64,000 bases of DNA, taken from NCBI GenBank assembly GCA_050084515.1, contig CM114273.1, positions 39,928,001-39,992,000 of the forward strand, read 5' to 3'. Below the pieces are notes generated by a model. The model had not been told where the DNA came from and ran no database searches. It saw nothing but the letters and a program-made list of their open reading frames with translations. Below, piece after piece: positions 25,490 to 37,100 of the stretch. The translations under genes were made by a program, and so were the position numbers. How positions within the stretch are numbered: position 1 is the first letter of the stretch; every line of letters begins with the position of its first letter. This DNA comes from Blasia pusilla (Eukaryota > Marchantiophyta > Marchantiopsida > Blasiales).

Positions 25490-25900
25490 TACCTAAATGA
25501 ATAACTTTATGATAAGCAAAGTTGAGGAAAAAGCAACTAATATAGCTTTATTCAGAATGTCAAGTGGGAGTTGTATAAAACAAGTAGGAGGATAGTGATA
25601 ACGCAATGAACCAGCACGATCCCATGCTAACTCATGGCATCCAAACAACGAGACAAGAAGTACAAAAATATCTCCAATAAAATAAGATCCAATTTCTCTC
25701 AACACCATAGCTCTCAAATGTGTGCACTCTCACATGTCTCTCTCAATATCCAACCAAACCCACTCTCCTAATGAGAAGCTTGGGTTACACGCACAAGGCA
25801 AGCAAGACCATAGCTTAGTCGCCTCATGCCAAGAGGTTCAACAAAGAGAGAATGAGATCTCAAACTCTCTCTCCTTGAGGTATATCCCTCTAGCTGGTGG
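25490..25900 (-). repeat. LTR-like sequence of copy 1, matching 52817-53172 inverted
   Basis: Reverse-complemented, this segment aligns with plus-strand 52817-53100. Shared phrases are AACCTCTTGGCATGAGGCG, CTCATTAGGAGAGTGGGTTTGG, and TTATTGGAGATA followed by TTTTGTACTT. It follows the integrase/PHD end and a purine-rich tract of copy 1, where a 3' LTR should be. The matching unit in the other location ends GCGCACGATA. Exact ends here are not set. Confidence 0.6.
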
Positions 25901-26049
25901 TTAGGTCCCTCTAACTCCATATAGCCATCTATCACTACCTACCATGACATACATCTCTCGGACGCTAAGAGCAAGAAGGTCGGGTGTTCATGTGGCTCCA
26001 TCGTTAGTCGTCTTCTTATCATCCATGTCACAGATACAAGTCGGAATGT

Positions 26050-27378
26050 AGAACTACCTACTCTATGTACATCTGGGACCCATCCATCGTCCCTGAGGAA
26101 CCCTAGTGAGAGGTGGCGTCAAACATGCCATATGCCATCCTCTCAAACACCCATCACAGACTAGCATAGTGGTTGCACCACGGCGGAACCACACAACATA
26201 CACCACAAGTCTGCAGGAACTACTACTAAGCTTGGATCAACTGTACCGTCAATGTTCAAAAGATAACATGGCGCACAATTACGCACATGATCCTTCCAAA
26301 CCATACCATCGCGTCCCTCCAATAACAGAACACCCAATGGAAAAACCTCACACACTCTCAAGATGGTGCGTCGTGCAGTCACATCCAACATCGTGGATGC
26401 TGTCTGCTACAAGTAAACATAGTCTCCCTGATGAAACCTCCGGATAACAAGTCGATAACCACCTCCCCAAATAGTGGCATACCTCAACGTATTCCGATGT
26501 TGCGCAATCACCAAGTTCTCAAATGCCATGGGCATCACTCTCCGAAACAACTCAGCCCTCTGAGAACATACTTCCATCCATACATCGAGGTCATCAAGGT
26601 TCAACACCTCACCAACATCTCGACAAATGGCCGCAGGTAAATCTGGCTCTCGGCCATAAAGCAACAAGTACGGTGAGAAAGACGCTAAGGATGTCTGCCT
26701 CCTAAATTTGTATCCCATCGCCAACCATGGCAACTGAAGGTCCCAATCTCCTAGGTGACCACTCTACAAGCCATCCTTGCATAGTCCTCTCTTTACCATC
26801 TGCACAACCTGCTCTGATAGTCCATCCGCCTCATGATGATCTCGCAAAATAGTTCAGTGGTCGATCAGTGCCTAGTCACACAAGGCCTGAAATTCCTTGC
26901 GGAACTCTGTACCCTGGTCTCTCAGCACCTCAACTGGTGCGCCGTAATGACTCAGCACTCGATCTAGGAAGGCATACGCTACTCCCTCACTCGCTTTGTC
27001 AAGCAATGCAACCAACTCTATCCACTTCGAGAAGTGCTCGACCATCACCAACACATAACAACTATGGCGCTTCAACAAAGGCAAAGGTCTTGCAAAATAC
27101 AAACTCCATCTATAACCTAAACCCATGATCGGAAGTGGATACAATTGTGGAGTTGGAGCATTGAATGATGCTCGAACTCGATCACACACCATGCATCTGG
27201 CAACAAACTGCTGAACGTCAATCTCCATGCCTCGCCACCAATACTGAATCTGGAGCAAGTTGTACGTCCACTTCACTCCAAAATGATCCAACTCCTCGTG
27301 GGCATGACGTACCAAACGTGCTCTCTGTAAAGGATGAGGCACTACACACACTCTACCGTCCTCCCACACTCGCAACAC
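26050..27378 (-). pseudogene. Integrase with degenerate PHD finger, copy 1
   Basis: The zinc-binding part (HAHEELDHFG, then CMVCDRV) and the catalytic-core start (WIELVALLDKASEG and the DQGTEF segment) lie in frame at 27378-26872. The frame then breaks, and 26733-26407 continues the core with PWLAMGYKFRRQTSLASFSP and LLYGREPDLPA. After a further break 26391-26161 has MLDVTARRTILR, FWKDHV-like text (VWKDHVRNCAPC) and WCMLCGSA, the first PHD cysteine pair. A further shifted frame still reads GWHMACLTP. Function would be cDNA insertion; this copy cannot make it. Confidence 0.85.
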
Positions 27379-27744
27379 AAGTGTGCCCTCCCACCGGAAT
27401 CATCTGGCTCATTGTAGGATCCGATCCCGCTCTCTAGCACCCACTATGCTCGCGACGTTGCGTGTACGCAGGTACTCCAAGATCACTCTATCGTCGTGAA
27501 TATCTCGGCCACATGTCGTCCCCTCACCGGCCTCTATATCTAAGGACTCTCCATCAAACCTTGCCATCGAAGTCTCAAAAATCTGGCTCTCCATAGCCAA
27601 CAAGCCCAAATAGGCTGACGCATGCCATCTTGGCACCAACTCCTCACCATGCAAACGAGCTCCAGTCGCATCTCGCCGACTCGGGCATGGGTTATAACTC
27701 AAACCATCTGCATCTTGGTTGAGCATCCCAAGTCTATGCACCAC

Positions 27745-29124
27745 CTAGAAGTCATACTCCTGCAACAAAAGAGCACACCTCGTAAGCTTCCCTGTAAGCT
27801 TGTCGGACTCCATGAACCACTTAAGTGGCTGATGATCAGTAATGATCATAAAGGGATTGTCGAATAGATAACATCTGAAATGTGCGACAACCCACACTGC
27901 AGCCAAGCACTCACCCTTATACAAGCTACACTTTGCCTCTACAACGTTGTTCAAGCGACTAGCGTAAGCCACCATGAACTCTCTACCATCATCGTCATGC
28001 TGGGTGAGCACGGCTCCAAGCCCCAACATGCTCTAATTGGTATGCAACAGGAAAGGACGCCCCCTGATCGGTCTCCTCAATATGGGCACGGACGTCAATC
28101 TGTCATTGAGCATCTTGAATGCTCTCTCCTGCTCATCACCCCAATGCCACTCCTGATCCATCTTGGTCAGCAAGGTTAGCGGCTTCGCAATCAAACTGAA
28201 ATCCTTGACGTACCGTCGATAGAAGTTTGCCAATCCCATGAATGCACAAACTCGACTCACATTTGTAGGGCATGGAATGCTTGAAATAGCCTCTACCTTT
28301 ATCTGTTGCACACCAAGTCCTAGATATATCGTATGACCCAAGTACTCAATTTGATCGTAAAAGAACTTGCACTTGCCTGGATGTAGCTTCAGCCCATGTA
28401 ATTGCAATCGTCAAAACACCTCCTCTAGATGTAGCTCATGCTCCTCAACCGTGGTGCTAAAGACTACGATGTCATCAATATAACATCTAGCAAAATCCAC
28501 ACCTGCCAAGATCCTATCCATGACCCTCTGAAACTCAGCCGTGACGTTCTTTAACCCTAATGGTAAGAACCGCCACAGGTACAAACAATCCGTCATGTGA
28601 GGATCGATGCCCCAAAATTCCATCTTCTGCCTGTCCTCCAATCTGATAGGCAGATGATGGTATCTGGCTCGCAAATCCAATGAACTAAAGACCTTTGCAT
28701 GCCCAATCGCATCAAAGATCTCCTCAGGGGTGGGCATGGCATACCTATCGGACTTTGTCTGCCGATTGATAGGTCGGTAATCTCCACACATCACCCTATC
28801 CGTCTAGTTGCCATGCACATCCTTCTTGGCGGGCATGACAGTGGCAGATGCATACTCTCCATGCAACATTTCCGCTAGTCATGCTCCAACCAAATCTTGG
28901 CTCCTATTGTGAATCAGAGCCCTCTCCATGTCACTGTACCTGTAGGGTCGTCGGAAGATCGGCGTGTCACTCAACAACTCAATGCGGATCCATGGACCCT
29001 TTAGCGTACCCAAATCCTGCGTACTTAATCCAAAACAACTCCTATAACTCCTAAGGAATTGGTGTAACCGGCGCCACTCTCCTCCTGTCAACTTAGGGCC
29101 CATATCTGGCTCCCAAGTCTCCAT
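27745..29124 (-). pseudogene. Reverse transcriptase and RNase H, copy 1
   Basis: From 29124 the linker before RT reads GPKLTGGEWRRLHQFL and RPYRYSDME. The RT frame 28794-28411 has CGDYRPINRQT, SLDLRARYHHLPI, FLPLGLKNVTAEFQ and the catalytic CYIDDIVVFS. The next frame, 28407-28033, has LHPGKCKFF, YLGH and FMGLANFYRRYVKDFS. RNase H at 28029-27745 has VLTQHDDDGREFMVAYAS, ECLAAVWVVAHFRCYL and TDHQPLKWFM. Frames are separated by stops, and 28795-28870 holds an internal stop before the RT palm. It is a Ty3/gypsy type by domain order. Confidence 0.9.
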
Positions 29125-29272
29125 CGTGACTACGGTAGGACTCTCGGACGTGGGTGTCGGTGGTTGCTATGGTGCAACCTCGTCTAGGACAACAAAAGTT
29201 GATTGCTCCCCTACAGCCAACTGAAAATCGGATCTCCATTTGTAGTACCCTAAACCACGCTCTATGTTGTGG

Positions 29273-29551
29273 CTACCATCTCTTGGTGTACCTGCAAAAC
29301 ATCCCAAGAAGTCCAAGGGTGTTTCTCCCAATCATCCTTGGTGTGTCGATCTCCTCGGGTCTCATCCCCAGCCACTGCCTCAACCGTCTCGGTAGGCATG
29401 GGCTCACCAACGCAACTTTTATGATCCTTTGCATCCTCAAATGATGTTGCTCAGCTACTCCTAAGCTGAAAATCCATGTCAGGCAGTTTAGGTCCATTGC
29501 CCGACCCAAGACATGACGTCGTGATACCTCCGATAGTGATGGTACTACCAT
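29273..29551 (-). pseudogene. C-terminal remnant of retrotransposon methyltransferase, copy 1
   Basis: The frame reads SEVSRRHVLGRAMDLNCLTW then IFSLGVAEQH, which aligns with the last conserved block of the copy 2 methyltransferase (SEASRLHVLDQAMELNCLTW, about 45535-45620). It sits directly upstream of the RT linker, as in copy 2. The catalytic motifs are absent, so this is a relic. It is the key evidence that the methyltransferase is a family trait. Confidence 0.8.
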
Positions 29552-29701
29552 AACTCATGTGGGGAATTCCATCTCTCGCACTCACTCATCGACGTTGGGC
29601 TCCACCAACGTCTGTACTTGGTCATCCCAAACCAAGCCAAGTCTGGCCTCCTTGAATGCATAGGAAGTGGGAAAACTCACCAATGTGGGAAAGGTTGCTC
29701 T

Positions 29702-30082
29702 CTATGGCACGGCCTCCCGATATCCACCGTGAGCTCGTGGTGCCACAATCGACCTATCTCGGAGTCCACGTTGCCGCACAGATGGTGTAGACAATCGTGG
29801 ATGCTCTCGCCCAAAACCCATGGTGGCTATGCTCTCCTTTGCCATATGGCACTCAATGTTCTTGGTGGTCCTGAAAACATCTCTCAACGTAGGGGGGATG
29901 TTTATAAGAAGCACTCTTTCCCGCACTCCTGTCCGCAGGGTCCGGTCCAGCATCGCGTACCATGACTGGATACCATGAGCCTCTATCATCCCTTTAGTGA
30001 CGTTGATCAACCGGCACAAGCGAGTGTAAGCCTCATGCAAACTCCCACTTGGGCGCCTCTGAAAGTCGTGGATGCTCCGCAA
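29702..30082 (-). pseudogene. Gag fragment, copy 1
   Basis: The frame has LHEAYTRLCRLINVTKGM, aligning with LCEAYTRMRRLISVM of copy 2 near 42470-42510. It continues with RERVLLINIPPTLRDVFRTT, typical of the gag capsid region of Ty3/gypsy elements. The N-terminal part is missing at the inversion junction near 30083. Confidence 0.75.
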
Positions 30083-30084
30083 CT

Positions 30085-31260
30085 TCTCCGTCCGTATCCC
30101 CTGGTAAAGTTGGTAGATATGTCAGCTCGACCGGCCATAGAGCGAGCCATGATTACACCATGTGTGGTGTTGTTAGATAACCAAGCAGGAGTGTTTCTCT
30201 TGGTTAGTCCCACAGGTACGGTGTACCATCCATAGCGCATCCTACTTGATTCAGGAGTGCAACCCTTGATATTAGGGAAGGTGGCGTGTTTGGCGTTGGG
30301 GTTACGGAAAGGCGACATCGAACGTTGCCCCTTTCTGATACAAACCTCTAATAGGGGTGTATCACCCACGTGGTACATGACTCGATAGGAGTTGGTGGTT
30401 AGACTCCAGCTAGAGCATGAGTCGGATAGGGCGCACTTGGGCACTTGGGCGCACTTGGGCGATTATGACACCAACAAAGTCGTATGATGTGTTGGTAGGG
30501 AGTACAGTATTGTATCCCATTGGTTTTATTATGGATTTTTGGGAGGAGACGGTTTTTTATCGGCGAGGGTGGCAATCAGGTGATGGACGGGTGAGCCATC
30601 TATCGATGTTGTTTGCAAGGAGTAGTGGTGGTCGACCACGTGAGGATACGGTGACCACGTTGACAACATTCACAAGTGGTGTTCGCTGATCAGGAGGGAT
30701 CAGGGAGAGGAGCACACATGCGGAGGGCATTCCCGTAGCGGATAGTCCCTCGCAAAGACATGTCAGGTGGGTGTCTCTTCCCATTGTGCATAGATTCTTT
30801 ATGGTTGTCGGGGATGATTGTTGAGATGCGTGGAGTGCAGATGAGCTCGTGAGGCATGCGTGGAGTCGTGCCTATGTTTGGAATAGGGTACGAGAGTATT
30901 AGATCTCTTCGTGGGGATCGACACGGCGGATTGTTGCATTGTGGCAGTGTTGCGGGGATGACGACACTAATGGTGCTAGATGTATGTAGGATAGTAGATC
31001 ATATCAGGTACAGAGGTGTTTACTATCTGGAGTTAGGGGGACCCAAATGCCAGCTAGGGAGGTGGTTATGGGATCTCGATGTATATGTGTGAGTGATTAG
31101 ATTATGGATGGATCGACCCGTGTGTTGGGAAGATCGGTGTTGTGTGATGTGTAGATGTGATCAGCAATATGGGTTGTATAGCGATGTGTATGCGCACGAC
31201 AACTGTCACATCTTAGTAGCCGATAGGTAGAGATCTATCGTGGCGACAACATAGAGAGCC
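30085..31260 (+). mobile_element. Inverted fragment of the same family: protease and 3' end
   Basis: On the plus strand the text ARPAIERAMITPCVVLLDNQ, then RILLDSGVQPLILGK and VGSTVLYPIG and YRRGWQSGDGR, aligns with the retropepsin of copy 2 (43800-44260). The protease therefore retains the LDSG active-site motif but is split by a stop. From about 31010 it matches the region just before the copy 2 3' LTR (TGGAGTTAGGGGGACC, compared with TGGGAGTTAGAGGGACC near 49100), and near 31185 it reaches GATGTGTATGCGCACGACA, an LTR end. Methyltransferase, RT and integrase are absent. Its orientation is opposite to copy 1. Confidence 0.75.
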
Positions 31261-31539
31261 AGCGGACTGTTTTGAGTGTAACTTCATTCCGAGGTGTTGG
31301 ATGAGGTTGAGCATAGTTCTGTTCTGTCATGAACATTGTTTTTGACAACTTTCTTGTCGGGGTCTTTCAAAGCCGGGTGACTTGTTCAACAAGTCACCCG
31401 CCCCTAGTAACCCGAGTTAGCTATTTTTAAAAAGTCTTTTGGCTCTTTCCACATCCATTTGCTTTTCAAAACTTGTAAGTTAGGACCAGGGTGTTTCGGA
31501 TTCGATAACACGGGGTGGGCCGAGGCTTGAGAGCTTTGT

Positions 31540-31640
31540 CAATTGCCACGAATCTTTGGTTTATGGATGGCCGTGTGTTGGGAAGATTGGTATTGTGTGG
31601 TGTGTAGATGTGACCAACGATGTGCATGCGCACGACATGA
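31540..31640 (+). repeat. Second copy of the family's terminal sequence
   Basis: CGTGTGTTGGGAAGATTGGTATTGTGTGGTG followed by TGTAGATGTGA and GATGTGCATGCGCACGACA repeats the segment at 31119-31203 with a few differences. It looks like a second LTR end (ending GCACGACA) left by nested insertion or deletion. Confidence 0.6.
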
Positions 31641-32260
31641 GTGCTCTATGTTGACTTTTTGTTTATTGCGGATAATTGCAATGAGACTTTATCACGTATC
31701 TCCATACATCCTCATCCCAAAACTTGTAATTTCTACAACACCATGATTAAATTGCAGTTATCTATTGGTATTAGACACGCTTGTGACCCATCATTTCTGA
31801 ATTTCCTCTCCCAAGTAAGAACAACACTACCAACGCAGCTTGAAATTGACACTCAGCTTGGAAATTGTTTTATCGAAGAAAAAAATGCTATTGACTACAA
31901 AGATGCTGAAACATAGATAATTTTTTCCCTAAGATCCGATGTTAGATTTTTAATCTTGTTGCACTAAGGAGACTGTATGGTGATGCTGCCATGATTCCTG
32001 TTTTTTTGTCCACTAATACTCCATTCGACCCCCAGTTCCATCATTGGAAAATTGATGTGCAATTCCATCATATTTAGCTTTTTACATTATGATGTAAAGT
32101 CTTGCTTACTTCCAACCTTGATATTGGTAGCTAAGCAGTGAATGGTGCCGCTGCAAGAGTCCTTGACTGCGTCTTTACAAATGATGAAATGGTAGCAATC
32201 ATTGTTCAAATCCACTCAAACAACAAGGTTGTTCGTATAACTCAAACAAATTTCTGTACG
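31641..32260 (+). pseudogene. Pif1/Helitron-like helicase C-terminal remnant
   Basis: The frame at 31641-31916 includes IGIRHACDPSFLNFLSQVRT, LPTQLEIDTQLGNCFI and an ENAI-like turn (EEKNAIDY), which resembles the segment of Pif1-type helicases of Helitrons before the last helicase motifs. About 200 bases on, a shifted frame reads TSNLDIGS, a stop, then AVNGAAARVLDCVF, like the NLD..GLVNGA motif near the Pif1 C-terminus. Frame changes and stops mean it is a relic. No Rep/HUH part and no CTRR hairpin end were identified. Confidence 0.55.
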
Positions 32261-33514
32261 ATGCATCACTGTTGCGACCCTCATAACCAAAAAACACCAA
32301 ATAGGCACCAAGCGAAACATCAGAACTCAAGTGAACTCACGCTGCAAGGTTTGCGCTTTGGAGAGGCGTTTGGAAAGGTCTCTTGGAAAAGTCCAAAAGA
32401 CGAAATGCGGAACTGAGTTGTGCATTTCATGCGTGAGTGGTCGCGACCCAAAAACCTAGATCAAATATGAGCCAAGACTTGAGAAGAGTTGAGTCTTGGG
32501 AGGTTCGTTGCCAAAGAGGTGAGAACCAGTTTTGAACACGACTAGTATTTGGGAGAAACTGATTGTGTTTAGGACCATAACGTTGAGCTCCAAGATGCGT
32601 TCGGGACAAGTAAGAGCGCGTTCGAAAGCTTATCTTAAGAAGCTTCCAACGCATGAAAGATCTTAGAAAATGCATAAGTACAGGCTGAGATATTAGCCAA
32701 AAACAACTGTGAGAGCAATCGGGTTGAGGACCAATTGGAGAGGCCCAGGTGTCTTTCCCTGAATGTAGGGGGCCCCTGGGGATCCCCAAAAGTACTAGTA
32801 AGGGAGGAGTCTCTCCGAGATGTCTCGGAACACGAATCCCCAGTTTGGGCGCCAAACGGCATTTCAAAGACACGGGATGGAACGGGAGTTTGGCATTGGA
32901 ACTCGAAACCCAAACCTGATCCAAGGGAGTGGACTTTGTACGCCACACTTGGATTCCAACCCGAGATTCACTTCGTGCGAGTCTTGGTGAGGAACTCATT
33001 GGATTTCCATCGGAGAGTTGGAACGGCCAGGCGCAAAACGCCGTTTCAGGTTCCTGAACAGACCAGAATGTCTATCCCAAGTCTTCCGAGACTTGCCCGT
33101 GTTGTAAACCGCGAAACTAGGAAGGTTGAGCTTGATGAGAGTTCGAGACGAGAACTCGGAAAGCTAGCCCGCTGATTGATCCAAGACCCGACTAACCAGA
33201 GTGCATGTTTGGATGCAGATCAGCGTTGAGAGTGTGACCTATTGAACGTACGCTTCCGCAACAAACAAGATAAACGTTCAAGGAGAGTAGGCGCACGACA
33301 GTCACAGACCTAATCATACATATCACAAAAAAAAACATTGTAGGACCAATCCTAGTAAGTGACAACATCTTAGAAGAAAATCCCGACTTCTCCACACCAA
33401 ATCTTATCATAAAGAATGACACAGACCAGCTCAACACCACAAACCACGTTTGCAAAAAACTATAGTAATTTCAGTTTCACGCATACGTGTTACAATTTTT
33501 TGACAATCTTGTTA

Positions 33515-34142
33515 CAGGTACCAAAGTCATATCTTGCCTTTGCCAAAATGATTCTCAATGACATGCTTGACCTACCGCAAGACAACACTACTCATGTGGT
33601 GCCAGCAACAGATTCTCAACTTAAGTATGCTAATAGCTTAGGTTTAGATCAGTCTCGTTGAGGAATAGACATATCCACATGCCAGATGAGCCGTCTCATT
33701 GATCAGAGGAAAGCATGGGCAACATCCTTCTGCAAGCCAAAGAAGCAGCCACCTGCAAGAGGTATCTCTCTACTCGGGATTTTTCTTGTCGGGTTTCTAT
33801 TTTTTGTTATTGTCTAATATGCCTATGGTTGACATGTTTATTTTCCATTCTTGTTTAGGAATCCTAAAAGAGGTTCTTGCATTCAGAGGGATTGAATTCA
33901 GTGAATCAGACCTCACACGACATCAAGAAGTAGCCCATTTCGCAAGGGTCACAGGGGGAATTAAACCTGATCAATTTCAGGAACTCAAAGTCATAATGAA
34001 GTTGCCAATTGAGCTATTGGTAGATCTATCATCTTCAAAGGCAGCTCATATGCTCACATGTCTCAAGACCATACGTGATGATGGCATTATAGTTGAGACA
34101 CCAAACATCGCACAACATCGCTCCGCAAAAGCTCATACATAA
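33515..34142 (+). other. Possible exons of an unrecognised gene or captured fragment
   Basis: Three stretches look coding-like. 33519-33660 reads VPKSYLAFAKMIL then PATDSQLKYANSLGL. 33684-33760 reads MSRLIDQRKAWATSF. 33858-34142 reads GILKEVLAFRGIEFSESDLT, then VTGGIKPDQFQELK and KAAHMLTCLKTIRDDG, ending in TAA. Good acceptors (GTTACAG at 33518, GTTTAG near 33857) precede two of them. They follow the Pif1-like remnant on the same strand, so a Helitron-carried fragment is possible. I do not recognise the family. Confidence 0.35.
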
Positions 34143-37100
34143 AGTTGTTGTCATTTGCATAAGTACATGGAGCTAACATGCAAGAGGATGAGGATAAAAG
34201 GTTTTCAGACGATGCCGGAAAAGGATAAGCCAGTGATGCTGCACTACAGTGGATAGCACTAGCTATGGTAAGAGGAAAAGGTGTTAGTTTTTGGTGGCTA
34301 TGGTGTGGTCGAGCATGCTCAATTTCTGTGAAAGAGTCTTGCCCCCGCTAGATAATTAAGTATGTTGCATAGATTGTCGAAAATAGCAAGTAAAATGTTG
34401 TAAAGCAGTTGCAAGTTTTTAAGTGTGTTGAAGCACTATATGGAAAGTAGTTATAACAAGGGTTGATCCAACATATGACAAAAATGTTGTTAACAATGGT
34501 ATGGGTACTAGTCACATACTGGAGTGCATGTATGGATTGCAGTTAGAGTAATTATCACAGTGAACTAAGCACTATATGAAATAGTGGGTCATTGCCGAGC
34601 ATGTATAGAAATAGTAGAAACGTCTGAGAGTTACCTCTTTTTGATACCTACAATTGAAAGTTAGTGGAAACGACCTGAGAATGAGTTCATAAAACATACA
34701 TGATGTGATGATTTACTACTTTTAAAATGCCAGCTACAACCAACCACAACGGACATTAGTACAAGTTGTAAGCCTTAAAGATTTCTATTGAGATGTTAAC
34801 AGCGAAGATAAAGCCGAGTGCACATTGGTATAAAGGAAATGAATTGAAGACTCACGGAATGAAGAATAACTCAGAGCAACAGAGCAAGGAATGCATATAG
34901 TTGAAATAACTAGGATACTCACAGTTTGGGTATTACCACAAGAGTTGAGGTGGGATCAGTCAAGGAAAAGAAACATAGTAAACAACGGCAAATGGAGTGC
35001 AAACCTCAAGGAGGTATGGAGCTGAACTAGAGGGAATGTCTCTAGAGTTTTATGCGATCAGAATGTAGTATAAATGGGCTTTGCATTATTATGTAGATTC
35101 AGCATAACATCAGACACACTCCTTAAGTAGAGTCGATAGTGTCACAATGAATTCTTGAGGTGCTCGTGGATTGTAGGTTGCTCTAACATTTTATAAGCAC
35201 ACGGAACTTCGGACGTGCTACCGGTAACTATTTATGTATTGATTCGTAGTTAATATTACTGCTACTTCATTGAGAAAAATGTTAGGTTATATGAGGGTGT
35301 GGGAAATTTCATGTAAAAGTTGAGCAAAAAGTAGACGCGGAAGTTAGAATAAAGTTACGCAATGAATGGACAACAACAATCATTTTCATGTCTTGTGACA
35401 AAAATTGAGAGTGGTTGACAAGTGAACTAATGACAAAACGCAAATGCATTAATTGTGGTGAGCATGAAAGTTTAGGTGCAGCACTTGCAACATCCTAGTA
35501 AAACAAACACAAGGAATGGCTCAAGGCAATTAACGCATAAAATTTGGTATAAAAAAATTAATAAAGTTACTGCGACGTCATTGCATTTAGCATGACTACA
35601 ATATGGTGTGGTTGCACGGAATGAGGTACTAAAAAAATGCAGGAGCTGCTCAATACACTTTACAAGCCTTCACGTCAACGGATTGTAGTATGCGCACAAC
35701 TAAGTTGAATGGTTAGATGGAACAATTGTAAAGCCGAGTGAGTCTACAAACGCATTGAACACGTTTTTAGCTCAAATGTTGCACTTTTCAGCTTACACAA
35801 GGACATGGTACAAGTGGTTGCCGAGCTATATGACTACCAAAAGAAGATGCACGACAAGCTTACGGTCGCTATTGTCTTGACTGTAACCCTAGAGATCCAC
35901 ATATTAGATGAACAAAAGATATGTAAGATATTGTAAGAAAGATGGAAAACCTTCACAAGAAGCACCTTCACAAGAGCCTTAAGGGAGTGAACGCTCGGAA
36001 CCGGATAATGGTTTGGTGATGTAGCAGAGGTTTAGGTCCTCACCTAGTAAGTAAAAGAATATGAGAAGTTCTATGTGTATGCAACATGCTTTTCTAGACG
36101 TTTCTCGAAAGCAAGCCAAGGTAGGGACGCGTGAACTTCTTACAATATGTATGAACCATTTATGCACTTACATGGAGCGCTTGAATGCACCGGCAGGAGT
36201 ACTCAACGGGCAAAGTTTGGGATGCGTATATCACAGAATATCGCTGCAAAAAAGTGAGACTAGGAGGCCGTGCACAAATAAGAATGAGTAAGAATGGTGC
36301 GACTAAGGGAGCAAAGTCTGGGAAAGTGGTTGTACATTACAAACGTGGCGGAGCGCGAATAGAGATGGAAAAAGAATGTGCACTCTATACACGTAGATGA
36401 CAGCAATAAAAGCTTAACGCCTGCATTGCATGAGCATACCCAATTGGAGCAACAGATCGAGCATGCCGACTCGGGCAGTGGATGGTGTGTGAGGCGCCGG
36501 CGTATTGGTGCAATTAAATGCATTGTCTAAACATTATTCTCGGGATATAGGCGTGCAGGTAGTTGTTGTTGGCAGTTTGCATCCTCTACTATATAAAACG
36601 GAGAGATAAAAAACTCGAGAGCAAACTAGGATGAAGAAAGAGTGAAGAATGAGTGACCCAATGACTGCATCAAAGCACATGTCGACACCCTAGGCTTGCA
36701 GATTGTGCATATATAGGTGCCTACGCACTTCACACATTGCGCTTAGTCAACAGTGAAACGGAAAAAAATGACAAGCCTACATCATACGATCAAATTATTG
36801 ATTGAGAATTGGTAGAAAAACCTAGCGATATTGATACAAAAAAAAGACACAAGACCACAACAATTATTAGTAAAAGGTTGAGTCTACATAGGTACTGAGA
36901 AAGAGTAGCAAACTGAAAGGGACAAACACTAAGAAATAACTCGCATGTCATCGCCTTGCGGCTTACTATTAATCCTTGTGTTGTGTGAAGTAGAAAGAAT
37001 CGGCATGGTTGGCACACGAATTTGTTTCCGTTGCGCCAAGGCATAAGCTTGGTATTTCTAAATTTTGACACGAGACAAAGTATGACATGCAACATGGAGG

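Larger units (their letters stand above)
25490..30082 (-). mobile_element. Decayed Ty3/gypsy element (copy 1) with methyltransferase remnant
   Basis: Read on the minus strand the order is gag fragment (30082-29702), C-terminal methyltransferase piece (29551-29273), RT (about 29124-28033), RNase H (28029-27745), integrase (27378-26407), a broken PHD finger (about 26215-26050), a purine-rich tract (GGAGTTAGAGGGACC near 25920) and an LTR-like end (25900-25490). Many stops and frameshifts break it. Compared with copy 2 it lacks the CCHC knuckles, protease and catalytic half of the methyltransferase, consistent with one internal deletion. Its gag end abuts an inverted family fragment at 30085. Boundaries are approximate. 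Confidence 0.85.
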
